The notes under the pieces were generated by a model that saw only the letters and a program-made list of their open reading frames with translations, was not told the DNA's origin and made no database searches. The translations under genes and the position numbers were made by a program. Positions 7,789 through 16,505 of a DNA stretch of 64,000 nucleotides are shown piece by piece (the stretch's first letter is position 1; each line of letters begins with the position of its first letter). The stretch is from NCBI RefSeq assembly GCF_034670125.1, contig NZ_JAXMOC010000005.1, positions 1 to 64,000 on the forward strand. The letters run 5' to 3'. Source of the stretch: Maricaulis sp034670125 (GTDB lineage Bacteria > Pseudomonadota > Alphaproteobacteria > Caulobacterales > Maricaulaceae).

Positions 7789-8973
7789 ATGACGGAACTC
7801 GCCTCCAAGGCGTCTCCCGCCCATTCTATCGCCCGCGTCCTCGTGATCGACGACTCGGCGGTCGCCCGCGGTCTGATGACCCGCTGGGTGGAAGAGGATT
7901 CCGACCTCACCCTGATCGGCTCGGCCGTTGATGGTGAGCAAGGCCTGAAAAAGGCCGAAGAACTCAAGCCGGACCTGATCATTCTCGACGTTGAAATGCC
8001 GAAAATGGACGGGCTGGCGGCACTGCCGCTGCTGCTCAAGGCTGCGCCGGGTTGCAAGATCGTCATGGCCTCGACGCTGACCCGTCGCGGCGGTGAAGTC
8101 ACAATCCGTGCCCTGTCGATGGGGGCCGCGGACTACGCGTCCAAGCCGCAGGCCGGCCGTCTTGCCGGTGCCGAGGAATTCCGTCGCGACCTGTTGTCGA
8201 AGCTGAAGGCTCTGGCACCGCGCCCGATCCCGCCGGTTCCGACCCAGAACAATGTGGCGCCGGCCCCTGCCGCGCCCGGGGCACCGGTCGCCCGGAGCAT
8301 CACGCCGCCGCCAGCATCGGCGCCGGCCAAAAAGGCCTTCGCACCGGTTGCCAAGCCGCCGCAGGGCCGCGGCGCAACACCCCGGCATACCGGCAAGCCG
8401 GAGATCATTGCCATCGGTTCCTCCACGGGCGGTCCGCAGGCCTTGCGCGATGTGATCGGCGCGTTTCCGGCTGACGTCCAGGCACCGATTGTCATTGCCC
8501 AGCACATGCCGGCGCTGTTCACGAAGATCCTGGCTGAACACCTGACCAAGGCCGGCAAGCTGGTCTGCAAGGAAGCGGAAGACAATGAGCGGCTGAAGCC
8601 GGGCTGCGTCTATATCGCCCCGGGTGATTTCCACATGACCATCCGCAAGGACGCGGCCGGTTTCTACGCGGTGCTCGACCAGACGCCGCCGATCAACTTC
8701 TGCCGTCCGGCCGTTGACCCCCTGTTCCAGTCGGTGGCGGAAGTCACCCGCGGTGCAGCCCTGGGCATCGTGCTGACCGGCATGGGTCATGACGGCCGCG
8801 AGGGCGCGCGCATGCTGCGCAGCGTCGGCGGCACCATCCTCGCCCAGGATGAAGCGACAAGCATTGTCTGGGGCATGCCGGGAGCCGTCGCAGAAGCGGG
8901 CCTGGCCGATGAAATCCTGTCCCTCGCGGACATGGGGCCGGGCATTGTCCGGCGCGCGAAAGGTGGAAACTAA
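7789..8973 (+). CDS. cheB: chemoreceptor glutamate methylesterase/deamidase CheB
   Basis: This 394-aa protein is counted from ATG 7789, preceded by GAGGGAG; an upstream in-frame ATG at 7774 lacks a site. The N-terminal receiver has DD at 21-22, phospho-Asp67 in IILDVEMPKMDG, and Lys in SKPQ. A Pro/Ala-rich linker (about 150-205) joins the C-terminal CheB esterase, which shows GSSTGGPQAL (catalytic Ser), AQHMP (His) and GMGHDGREGA (Asp). It demethylates chemoreceptors to adapt signalling, opposing CheR encoded next. The linker is longer than in enteric CheB. Confidence 0.95.
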   Translation: MTELASKASPAHSIARVLVIDDSAVARGLMTRWVEEDSDLTLIGSAVDGEQGLKKAEELKPDLIILDVEMPKMDGLAALPLLLKAAPGCKIVMASTLTRRGGEVTIRALSMGAADYASKPQAGRLAGAEEFRRDLLSKLKALAPRPIPPVPTQNNVAPAPAAPGAPVARSITPPPASAPAKKAFAPVAKPPQGRGATPRHTGKPEIIAIGSSTGGPQALRDVIGAFPADVQAPIVIAQHMPALFTKILAEHLTKAGKLVCKEAEDNERLKPGCVYIAPGDFHMTIRKDAAGFYAVLDQTPPINFCRPAVDPLFQSVAEVTRGAALGIVLTGMGHDGREGARMLRSVGGTILAQDEATSIVWGMPGAVAEAGLADEILSLADMGPGIVRRAKGGN

Positions 8974-8975
8974 TA

Positions 8976-9812
8976 ATGATAAAACACGACGACATCCTTT
9001 TCGTTGCCGCTGAAGCGTTCAAGCGTTCCGGCCTCGTCCTGTCAGCCGACAAGGGCTATCTCCTCGAAAGCCGCCTGGCACCGCTGGCGCGGGCCGAGGG
9101 CTATCCTTCGATCGAAGCCCTGATCACGGCGGCCCGCCGCGACTCCACCGGTCGCTTGCTGTGGGCGATCACCGAAGCGCTGGCGACGCACGAGACCTTC
9201 TTTTTCCGCGACAACACCCCGTTCGACCTGTTCAAGCAGGACGTGCTGCCGGTCCTCGCCCGGGCCCGCGGCAACAATGGATCGATCCGGATCTGGTGCG
9301 CGGCCTGTTCGTCCGGCCAGGAGCCCTATTCGCTGGCCATGTTGCTTGAAGAAGAACGTGCCCGCCTCGGCAATCTGCGCGTCGAAATCATTGCCACTGA
9401 CATGGCGCCGCGCGTGCTGGAGAAAGCCAAGGCCGGCGTCTACTCTCAGTTCGAAGTCCAGCGCGGCCTGGCCGTGCAGCGCCTGGTGCAGCATTTTGAT
9501 CAGCAGGGCGAGCAGTGGCGTATCAAGTCCAACATCCGCTCGATGGTGACCTTCCAGAAGCAGAACCTGCTGGAAAGTTTCGCCACCCTGGGCACCTTTG
9601 ATCTGGTCCTGTGTCGCAATGTGCTGATCTACTTCGATCCGGACACCAAGAAGAAAGTCCTTTCGCGGATTGCCACGCAAACCGCCCAGGACGGCTATCT
9701 GATCATGGGCGCCGCCGAGACGGTCGTCGGACTGTCGCGTGACTTCTCGCCCGTCGAGGGACGGCGCGGCCTGTATGGCCGCAAGGTCGCCGCCAAGTCG
9801 GCCGCCGCCTGA
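8976..9812 (+). CDS. cheR: chemoreceptor methyltransferase CheR
   Basis: This 278-aa SAM-dependent methyltransferase methylates receptor glutamates. The N-terminal helical domain (1-80) is followed by the Rossmann fold. Visible motifs are THETFFFRDNTPF, IWCAACSSGQEPYSLAM (SAM-binding) and LVLCRNVLIYFD. The start lies two bases after the cheB stop, with AGGTGG as ribosome site. It is the last gene of the che operon, which ends at a strong terminator 26 bases further on. Confidence 0.95.
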   Translation: MIKHDDILFVAAEAFKRSGLVLSADKGYLLESRLAPLARAEGYPSIEALITAARRDSTGRLLWAITEALATHETFFFRDNTPFDLFKQDVLPVLARARGNNGSIRIWCAACSSGQEPYSLAMLLEEERARLGNLRVEIIATDMAPRVLEKAKAGVYSQFEVQRGLAVQRLVQHFDQQGEQWRIKSNIRSMVTFQKQNLLESFATLGTFDLVLCRNVLIYFDPDTKKKVLSRIATQTAQDGYLIMGAAETVVGLSRDFSPVEGRRGLYGRKVAAKSAAA

Positions 9813-9837
9813 TCCACAAAACTCCGGATATCAACTG

Positions 9838-9869
9838 AAAACCCCGCAGTGTCCGCTGCGGGGTTTTTT
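9838..9869 (+). terminator. intrinsic terminator of the che operon
   Basis: A perfect 12-bp stem, AAAACCCCGCAG / CTGCGGGGTTTT, with a 6-base loop is followed by a T run. It lies 26 bases after the cheR stop. Confidence 0.9.
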
Positions 9870-10045
9870 GTATCCGCCTGCCGGCGGTTGATGCGCGGTC
9901 GGGGCCGGTAGCCGCCGACGGCCTGTGCCCCGAGGTCCGGCCCGTTCGGGCCGGTCGGCAGCGGCGTTGGCCCGGCTATTGTCCTGACATCTTCAAGGGC
10001 GCGGATGTCGTCATCCAGTGCTCGAGCCATGTGACGGGATGTACC

Positions 10046-10870
10046 ATGATTGCCAGACTCCTATCCGCTGCCCTGTTGGCCGCCACCTTGTCGGGTTGCG
10101 CCTCCACCCCGGCAACCACCATCAACCTGCAAGGTGGAGACATGAGCTATTCCGTGCTGGGCAGCGGCGGTCCCGTGGTGGTGTTTGAGTCCGGCCTTGG
10201 CGACGATCGCCAGTCCTGGGAGGCCATCGCCCGTCAGCTGGCCGTCGACGCCACCGTGGTGTTCTATGACCGGCCGGGATATGGCGGCGCGCCCTTTTCG
10301 GATCCGACGCTCGATGGTGACCGCGACGGCCGTACCGGCGATGAAGTGGCTGTTGCGTTGCAGGAAATGCTGGCAAGCGCCAACCTTGAAGGCCCCTATA
10401 TCCTGGTCGGTCATTCGATCGGCGGGCTTTACGTCCAGAGCTTCGCCCGCCGCTATCCCGAGCAGACCGCTGGTCTGGTTCTGGTGGACAGCCGACCGCC
10501 GCTCTTCAGCCAGCGCTGCGCCGCTGTCGACGCCGGCATGTGTGAACCGCCTTCGATCGTGCGGATGTTGATGGAACCCCATGTCCGGGCCGAGCTGGAC
10601 GGAAGCGAGGTCACCATGGCTGACCTGGCGGATCCGTCCCGCCTCGGCGACTTGCCGATCACCGTGATCGTGGCGACCCGGCCGGCCAACGGTGCTTCGC
10701 CACAGTTCCGCCAATTGTGGATCGACGAGCAACAGGCGTTCGCCGCCGCGGCCGGGCAGGCTCGATATGTGGAGGCGTCCCGCTCCCGCCACTACATCCA
10801 GCGTGACCAGCCGGATCTCGTCATCGCCGAGATTGAGGCCATGATTGAACGTGTCAGGGCGTCCCGATAG
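10046..10870 (+). CDS. alpha/beta-hydrolase lipoprotein
   Basis: This 274-aa protein is counted from ATG 10046; an upstream GTG at 10031 is possible. The N-terminus is a lipoprotein signal with lipobox LSGC, so it should be lipid-anchored in the envelope. The mature part is an alpha/beta hydrolase: FESGLGDDRQSW (oxyanion region), YDRPGYG, the nucleophile elbow GHSIGG, and a final RSRHYIQRDQP that provides the catalytic His. Substrate is unknown. It stands alone between two terminators or hairpins. Similar enzymes are annotated as generic hydrolases. Confidence 0.82.
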   Translation: MIARLLSAALLAATLSGCASTPATTINLQGGDMSYSVLGSGGPVVVFESGLGDDRQSWEAIARQLAVDATVVFYDRPGYGGAPFSDPTLDGDRDGRTGDEVAVALQEMLASANLEGPYILVGHSIGGLYVQSFARRYPEQTAGLVLVDSRPPLFSQRCAAVDAGMCEPPSIVRMLMEPHVRAELDGSEVTMADLADPSRLGDLPITVIVATRPANGASPQFRQLWIDEQQAFAAAAGQARYVEASRSRHYIQRDQPDLVIAEIEAMIERVRASR

Positions 10871-11003
10871 CCGCTGGGTACCCATTCGAATTCGCACCGA
10901 TCGCGCACCGGCCGTCGCTCCCCCCTTTGCGACAGGCCTGAGCGGCTCGAAGTCCTGTATGTCAGGGCCCCCCGCCTTCACCACCGGGACATCGGGTGTG
11001 CGA

Positions 11004-11045
11004 TGACCCCTCCGCCGGCAGCGACAGGCGCTGGCGGAGGGGTCA
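11004..11045. terminator. 13-bp perfect hairpin
   Basis: TGACCCCTCCGCC (11004-11016) pairs perfectly with GGCGGAGGGGTCA (11033-11045) across a 16-base loop. It lies 134 bases after the hydrolase stop and 44 bases before the AraC regulator start. No T tract follows, so it may be an attenuator or a regulator site rather than a terminator. Confidence 0.4.
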
Positions 11046-11088
11046 ACAACGAGCATTGACCTTATTGGCATCGACTCCGAAGGCGAAC

Positions 11089-12360
11089 ATGATGGACTGG
11101 GCTTCAAGCATCTCGGATTACCCCTTGGAACATCTCAAATTGGCGCTGCTCACCGCCGGGTTTTCCCAATCACTGCTGGTGGCAGCGATGCTGGTCTCCT
11201 TTGCGCGGAGTTCTGCGGAGCCCCGGTTCTATCTGGGCGTCTTCGTCGGGTTGTACGGGTCGACTTTCCTGGCCGAAATCATCGCCATGACGGGAATTCT
11301 GGGCGCGGTGCCCGGCCTTGCCGTACCGCTGATGATTGCCCCGATGTTTCTGGGCCCGCTTCTTTACCTGTACATCATCAAGGTCGTGAATCGCGATGGC
11401 CAGCTTGCGGCTCCGATCAACCGGCAGCATTTCATTGCGCCCTCGATCGGGGCGTTCGTGGCGTCGGGATTGCTTTTGGTGCCATCCGAAGCGTTTGGGA
11501 GATTCATCACCGAGGACGTCGGGCCCACCGCGCCGATTGACCTGCTTGTCATGCTGATGCTGGTCGTGGTCCTGTTGACCACATTCATCATCACGCTGGT
11601 GTACATCATCAAGGGGTATGCGCTTCTGAACAAAAACTCGGCCAGCATTCGCGACGAATTTTCGAATCTGGATCGCAAGCGGCTGAGATGGCTGAAATTC
11701 TCCTTGGTCAACATTGCGCTCCTGTGGGTCGCGGCCATGGCGGCGGACTGGACCGACATTTCGGACACACCGGCCGGCTTCATCACGCTGATTGTCTGGG
11801 AGTTGGCGAGCTTTTATGTGATTGCTGTGCTGGGACTGCGCCAGGGCGTGATCTTCGGTCCGCAAACCACGCCTCCGGCACCTGTTTCGCCAACCCCACC
11901 CGGCGACCGGTTGGGCGCGCTCGAACTCGTCGAGACCCCGTTGGATATCCGGCACGAGGCGGAGCAAAAATATACCAAGTCGGGCCTGACCCAGGAGGAC
12001 ATGGACCGGATCGCCGCGAAGATCCGGCAGGCGGTCCATGTGGATGCCATCTATCGGAACAGTGATCTGTCCCTGACCCAGTTATCGAAATTCATCGGTG
12101 TGCAGGCGCCCTATGTGTCACAGACGCTGACCCAGAAGATCGGCAGCACTTTCTACGACTTCATCGCCCAGGCCCGTGTCAGGGCGGCGATGGACATGCT
12201 GGCAGACCCGGACAATGCGGACTCGGTCCTGTCGATCGCCCTGACGGTTGGCTTCAACACCAAGTCGACATTCAATGCGGCGTTCAAGCGAGTCAGCGGC
12301 TCGACGCCGACCGAATGGCGGCGAAGCCACGGCGCCAACCGTAACTCCGCCGCCGGCTGA
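11089..12360 (+). CDS. membrane-embedded AraC-family transcriptional regulator
   Basis: This 423-aa protein is counted from ATG 11089, just after AAGGCGAAC. The first 240 residues hold about seven hydrophobic helices, including LLTAGFSQSLLVAAMLVSF, GLAVPLMIAPMFLGPLLYLYII, IDLLVMLMLVVVLLTTFI and GFITLIVWELASFYVIAVLG. A linker follows, then a C-terminal AraC domain (about 305-420) with DLSLTQLSKFIGVQAPYVS and VLSIALTVGFNTKSTFNAAFKRVSG. The arrangement suggests a sensor in the inner membrane controlling DNA binding directly. The signal and targets are unknown. A second protein of the same design is encoded at 58907-59959. Confidence 0.85.
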   Translation: MMDWASSISDYPLEHLKLALLTAGFSQSLLVAAMLVSFARSSAEPRFYLGVFVGLYGSTFLAEIIAMTGILGAVPGLAVPLMIAPMFLGPLLYLYIIKVVNRDGQLAAPINRQHFIAPSIGAFVASGLLLVPSEAFGRFITEDVGPTAPIDLLVMLMLVVVLLTTFIITLVYIIKGYALLNKNSASIRDEFSNLDRKRLRWLKFSLVNIALLWVAAMAADWTDISDTPAGFITLIVWELASFYVIAVLGLRQGVIFGPQTTPPAPVSPTPPGDRLGALELVETPLDIRHEAEQKYTKSGLTQEDMDRIAAKIRQAVHVDAIYRNSDLSLTQLSKFIGVQAPYVSQTLTQKIGSTFYDFIAQARVRAAMDMLADPDNADSVLSIALTVGFNTKSTFNAAFKRVSGSTPTEWRRSHGANRNSAAG

Positions 12361-12367
12361 AGCCCGG

Positions 12368-12393
12368 TCGCCCAAGGGGAGAGGCGTGGGCGA
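12368..12393. terminator. hairpin between convergent genes
   Basis: TCGCCCA (12368-12374) pairs with TGGGCGA (12387-12393) between the convergent AraC regulator and outer-membrane protein genes. It is a candidate weak bidirectional terminator. Confidence 0.35.
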
Positions 12394-12407
12394 TCAGACC
12401 CTGCCCG

Positions 12408-12935
12408 CTAGAATCGGCGAACGTAGGAGATGCCCCAGCTCGACGCGTCGCCGCGGTCGTCGAACTCGGTCCGTGAGTATTCCAGGCGGACACCGTGGGC
12501 ATCGTTGAAATAGAAGTCGGCGCCGGCGCCAAGGGCCAGGCCGGAATCATTGCCGGTCGGACCGGCGGTGGCCTTGAAATTGGCGATGTCATACCCGACG
12601 CGGGCGAACATGGAGAGGTGTTCCGACACCGGAAACGCTCCGGCGACCGACACGCCATAACCGTAGCGGAAGCGAGCCCGCGGCTCGACGGCAGAGCAAT
12701 CTTCGCCAACCGGGCAGGCGATGCCCGAAGAGCCGCTCAGACCCGAGACCGCGTTGGCTTCGAGGCGGATGAATTCATTGAGATTGTAGCCCAGCCGGCC
12801 ATTGGTCGAGTGGGCGTTGAATTCGTCGAATTGTTGGTAGGCATAGCCCTCCGAGAGGGTGAAGCGGGAGTCTTGCGCCTGGGCGCCTGCAGAGAACACG
12901 GCGACCAGAGCCGTCGTCAGGATCAGATGTTTCAT
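12408..12935 (-). CDS. outer-membrane beta-barrel protein (OmpA/OmpW-like fold)
   Basis: This 175-aa protein is counted from ATG 12935, where a typical signal peptide begins (MKHLILTTALVAVFSAGAQAQ). The upstream frame extension has no ribosome site. The mature protein shows alternating strands: FTLSEGYAYQQFDEF, GYNLNEFIRLEANA, FRYGYGVSVAGAFPV, FARVGYDIANF, LALGAGADFYF, VRLEYSRTEF. It ends in GISYVRRF with the C-terminal Phe needed for outer-membrane insertion. It is the opacity-protein-like 8-strand porin family, function unknown. Two Cys in IACPVGEDC may form a loop disulfide. Confidence 0.82.
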   Translation of the reverse strand: MKHLILTTALVAVFSAGAQAQDSRFTLSEGYAYQQFDEFNAHSTNGRLGYNLNEFIRLEANAVSGLSGSSGIACPVGEDCSAVEPRARFRYGYGVSVAGAFPVSEHLSMFARVGYDIANFKATAGPTGNDSGLALGAGADFYFNDAHGVRLEYSRTEFDDRGDASSWGISYVRRF

Positions 12936-13226
12936 TGTTATTCCCGAAACTGGATGTGGACACGGGCGGCCTTGGTGTCGACGCAGGGTCATTGAGCGCC
13001 TTGTCGCCCGGGAGCCGCCGTTTGAACGCTCAGCCGGATACGGGGGCGATGAATCCACTTCCTGGACCCGGCTGATGCTCTTTCCTAGCGACCTCGGTTC
13101 GCCGTGACGTCCGAGCCATCCGGGCCGGACTGTCGAGGTGTTCGGCCGGGGCCGCGCCGCTTGGCTCGGACGCCCCATCCCGCTTGCAGTGTCAGGTTCC
13201 GGTCACGAACATGATCGGAGACCCCC

Positions 13227-13544
13227 ATGACAACTCATACGAAATCAACCATCCGCCCGGCCACGCTTTGGCCGGCTTTTCTCGCCATCGGACTTTTCAT
13301 GAGCGGATGCGCGACGTCCGACCCGCTCACCTCACCGAACGGACGACCGGGCTTCTCGGTCAACTGCTCGGGTGGCGGCGGTGGTCGGTGGAGCGACTGC
13401 TATGAAGAGGCGAGCCGACTCTGCCCGCAAGGCTATATCGTGATCGATCGCGTTGGCGACACGGATACGATGGTTTCGGAAATCGATGGCGATTGGGACC
13501 TCCAGACCATCGTCAACCGCGAATTGATGATCGAATGCCGGTAG
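13227..13544 (+). CDS. small lipoprotein, unrecognised
   Basis: This 105-aa protein has a lipoprotein signal (about residues 12-27, lipobox MSGC). The mature part is short, with CSGGGGGRWSDCYEEASRLCPQGY containing four Cys in all with the last ECR. It then shows a DLQTIVNRELMIECR end. A Gly-rich stretch followed by CYEEASRLCP..Y resembles small alphaproteobacterial lipoproteins of unknown role. An ATG with a GGAGACCC upstream site supports the start. The next gene overlaps its end by 10 bases, so the two are probably cotranscribed. Confidence 0.7.
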   Translation: MTTHTKSTIRPATLWPAFLAIGLFMSGCATSDPLTSPNGRPGFSVNCSGGGGGRWSDCYEEASRLCPQGYIVIDRVGDTDTMVSEIDGDWDLQTIVNRELMIECR

Positions 13545-14338
13545 TCGCGAAGCCCGCCGATCGCCGCCGTTCAACGACGCGTGCGTGGTTCAGCTCATGG
13601 GCAGGCCTCGCCTCAATCGCGGTGATGTGGTCCGCCCTTCACGGAGCCGCGGCGGCTGACCAGGATGGGTGGCCCGATCCTCTGGTCGCCGCCTTCGCTT
13701 CGGCTGTGGAGGCTGAAACCGACGGTCGGGAGAACTGGCGCTTCCTCGCCGATGCCTACACGGTCGACGGGCCGCTGGCCCTGCGCTTCGACGGTGAGCA
13801 GCAGGATAACGATCATGGCTGGAGTCTGGTCACGCCGTCCATGAGTGAACTGACCGCTGTCCAGCGGACCGCTTGGGACGAAATAATCTCGCCCGGCGAC
13901 GAAGAGGGGGAAACCGGCGGTTTGTTCCTGGCCTCGGATGCAGCGGAGCTGATCGCCGATGAGATCCAATTGCTGGCGGAAACCGAGGCAGAGCTGACCT
14001 ACACATTCGCACCCTATCTGGGGGCGGACGAGATGGACGCCGCAATGGCCCGCCACCTGATCGGCGAAGTGACGGTCCGTCGCGACGGGTCCGGGCCGGC
14101 CCGCATCCGGCTGCATGCGCCGGAGCGTTTCCGCCCGCATCCCATCGTGCGGATCGACGCTTTCGAGCTTGTCATGGAATTCCAGCGTCTCGAGGGCCTG
14201 GCAGCGCCTGTCATGAGGCGACTGTCGAGCCGGGTCGAGGGGAGCGCGGCGTTCCAGGACATCGCTGAAGTGACCGAGATGACATTCAGCGAGATCGAGT
14301 ATCTCGGCGTGACCGGCCGCGAGCCGGTTGTTGACTAG
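13535..14338 (+). CDS. secreted/envelope protein, unrecognised
   Basis: This 267-aa protein is counted from ATG 13535, overlapping the lipoprotein gene by 10 bases. An N-terminal hydrophobic segment (AWFSSWAGLASIAVMWSALHGAAAA) is preceded by a basic stretch and looks like a signal peptide. The mature region is acidic and repeatedly uses Glu/Asp-rich helices (TAVQRTAWDEIISPGDEEGET, AELIADEIQLLAETEAEL). I recognise no domain. It lies between two other envelope genes on the same strand, and the next start is 47 bases downstream. Confidence 0.65.
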   Translation: MPVVAKPADRRRSTTRAWFSSWAGLASIAVMWSALHGAAAADQDGWPDPLVAAFASAVEAETDGRENWRFLADAYTVDGPLALRFDGEQQDNDHGWSLVTPSMSELTAVQRTAWDEIISPGDEEGETGGLFLASDAAELIADEIQLLAETEAELTYTFAPYLGADEMDAAMARHLIGEVTVRRDGSGPARIRLHAPERFRPHPIVRIDAFELVMEFQRLEGLAAPVMRRLSSRVEGSAAFQDIAEVTEMTFSEIEYLGVTGREPVVD

Positions 14339-14384
14339 ACGGTCTCCAATCATGAACGGAAACATCCTGCAGGAAGGACAAACC

Positions 14385-15203
14385 ATGCGCTCAGCCAGCC
14401 ATGTCCGACTTGCGGCCCTTGCCCTGGCTATCGCGACGGCAACGACACTGGCCCTGGCAGGTTCGGCCCGGGCGGTGCAAGCGGACGCGTTCGACATGTC
14501 GGACTTCGTCCGGCTGGTTCCGACCGACGCTCGCGCCCCGAAAGGCACGGTCTATATCCTGCCCGGTTCATCCGGGTTCGATATTTTCGGGGATACCGGG
14601 CACTATCGCCGGGCTGCCCGCGAATGGGTGCGTCGTTGCTATGATGTTGTGATGGTGGACTATCGCGCGGCCTACATCGCCGCCGGTCGACCCCGGGTCG
14701 GTGAGACCGGGCACAAGATCGCCTGGGCCACGGCGCAGGCGCGAACCCATGTCGAGAGACTGGGTTTCTTCCGGGGTAATGCCAACCTGCTGGCGGCCTG
14801 GTCGTTGGGCGGTGAGGGGGTTTGGGCCCTGAGCATCGATGGCGACGGCGTGCACAACTGGGACGCCGCCATCCTCTACTATCCGTCCAATCAGGATGAT
14901 CTTGTCATTGCGCCCGGATTTCCGTCACTGGCACTGGTCGGGTCACTGGATGATGTGACACCGGCGTTGCAGGTATCCGATGCGGCTGCATCGAGCGGGT
15001 TTCTCGATGTCGTTGTGTTCGAGGCTGCCCATCACGGTTTCGATATTGCCAGCCTCGAGACCGGCAGGACAGTCCGCCTGTTCCCCGTTTTCGGTCCGAG
15101 CGCGACATTCCAGTACAATGCCCGGGCAGCGGCTTCGGCGGTGGAGGAAATCGACCACTTCCTCGAGCGCCATTCCCTGCCAAACTGCGCGGCGACGCCC
15201 TGA
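14385..15203 (+). CDS. secreted alpha/beta-hydrolase (dienelactone-hydrolase-like)
   Basis: This 272-aa protein is counted from ATG 14385, just after AGGAAGGAC; an ATG at 14352 has no site. The signal peptide ends near SARA. The core resembles dienelactone hydrolases: GTVYILPGSSGFD, a DVVMVDYRAAY strand, the nucleophile region AAWSLGGEGVWAL (Ser in WSLGG), LALVGSLDDVTP (acid) and EAAHHGFD (His). Such enzymes hydrolyse small esters or act as carboxylesterases; the substrate is unknown. A bidirectional terminator separates it from the convergent ctrA. Confidence 0.78.
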   Translation: MRSASHVRLAALALAIATATTLALAGSARAVQADAFDMSDFVRLVPTDARAPKGTVYILPGSSGFDIFGDTGHYRRAAREWVRRCYDVVMVDYRAAYIAAGRPRVGETGHKIAWATAQARTHVERLGFFRGNANLLAAWSLGGEGVWALSIDGDGVHNWDAAILYYPSNQDDLVIAPGFPSLALVGSLDDVTPALQVSDAAASSGFLDVVVFEAAHHGFDIASLETGRTVRLFPVFGPSATFQYNARAAASAVEEIDHFLERHSLPNCAATP

Positions 15204-15232
15204 CCTGGTCGGATCGAGGTACTTCACAAAGA

Positions 15233-15263
15233 AAAGGACCCGGGCGGGCAGCCCGGGTCCTTT
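15233..15263. terminator. bidirectional terminator between hydrolase and ctrA
   Basis: AAAGGACCCGGGC (15233-15245) pairs perfectly with GCCCGGGTCCTTT (15251-15263). A/T flanks on both sides fit termination of both convergent genes. Confidence 0.8.
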
Positions 15264-15285
15264 CCAATCACGTCTGAGACCGGGA

Positions 15286-15981
<696 letters not shown>

Positions 15982-16013
15982 TTGGTTCGCCTCCGGTTTT
16001 TGCTACGCGGGGC

Positions 16014-16179
16014 GAATCACATCCGCCCGGCCTCATCTCGTGATTAACCTTATTTGGACGCTATGCGGAAACCCTTAACGAAAGTTAACTGCGACTTGAC
16101 CGAATTTCGGAATCGCAGATTTTCAAAAATTCGTCGGGCACGCTTGATTCGGATTTCACGTTAACCATTCAAGGGTTAA
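16014..16179 (-). promoter_or_regulatory. ctrA promoter region with CtrA-like and GANTC sites
   Basis: Upstream of ctrA, TTAA tetramers occur at 16044-16047, 16075-16078, 16085-16088, 16161-16164 and 16176-16179. The 16161 site reads TTAACCAT, the CtrA half-site form. GANTC sites occur at 16014-16018, 16110-16114 and 16146-16150. In Caulobacter, ctrA is controlled by its own product and by methylation of a GANTC in its promoter. The motifs are seen directly; their use here is inferred. Spacings are N6 and N11, not the canonical N7. Confidence 0.6.
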
Positions 16180-16322
16180 CGGGCCCCTTCCGGATCGGGT
16201 TGACGGAATTTTTGTCCCATTGATCAAATATGTGCGGCATAAAGTATTCCTGATCGCGATCCGCATTCACCTGTGACAACAGTCAAAATCGTCCAATGAT
16301 GAGCGAGCCGGGGTCATCACGG

Positions 16323-16331
16323 TTATCCACA
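16323..16331 (+). promoter_or_regulatory. DnaA-box sequence
   Basis: TTATCCACA matches the consensus DnaA box exactly and lies 175 bases upstream of fliI, just before a GANTC cluster. It is isolated, so this is not an origin. DnaA-regulated transcription is possible. Confidence 0.45.
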
Positions 16332-16351
16332 GTTGATGTTGGACAAGCGGG

Positions 16352-16390
16352 GACTCACCACTGGAATCGGAGTCCGTCCTGCCGGGAATC
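16352..16390 (+). promoter_or_regulatory. cluster of four GANTC sites upstream of fliI
   Basis: GACTC (16352-16356), GAATC (16364-16368), GAGTC (16370-16374) and GAATC (16386-16390) fall within 39 bases, 116-154 bases before the fliI start. One GANTC per roughly 300 bases is expected at this composition. This suggests CcrM/GcrA-dependent timing of fliI-fliJ. The small open frame covering this stretch (16296-16487) shows no protein-like features. Confidence 0.5.
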
Positions 16391-16505
16391 GGCTGGATTT
16401 TCGGCCTCCCGATCATCCCGGGTGTTTACGTCGAGGCAAGACGCAGCCGATATGATGTGGAAGAAGTGGCTTTTCAGTCACGCATGAGAAGGCGGGCCGA
16501 CCCGT

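Noticed and set aside
16323..16331. Replication origin at the DnaA box
   Set aside because: It is a single box only, without an AT-rich unwinding element or neighbouring dnaA/hemE-type origin genes.
16296..16487. 63-codon open frame upstream of fliI
   Set aside because: It overlaps the GANTC cluster and DnaA box. No ribosome site and no protein-like features were seen.
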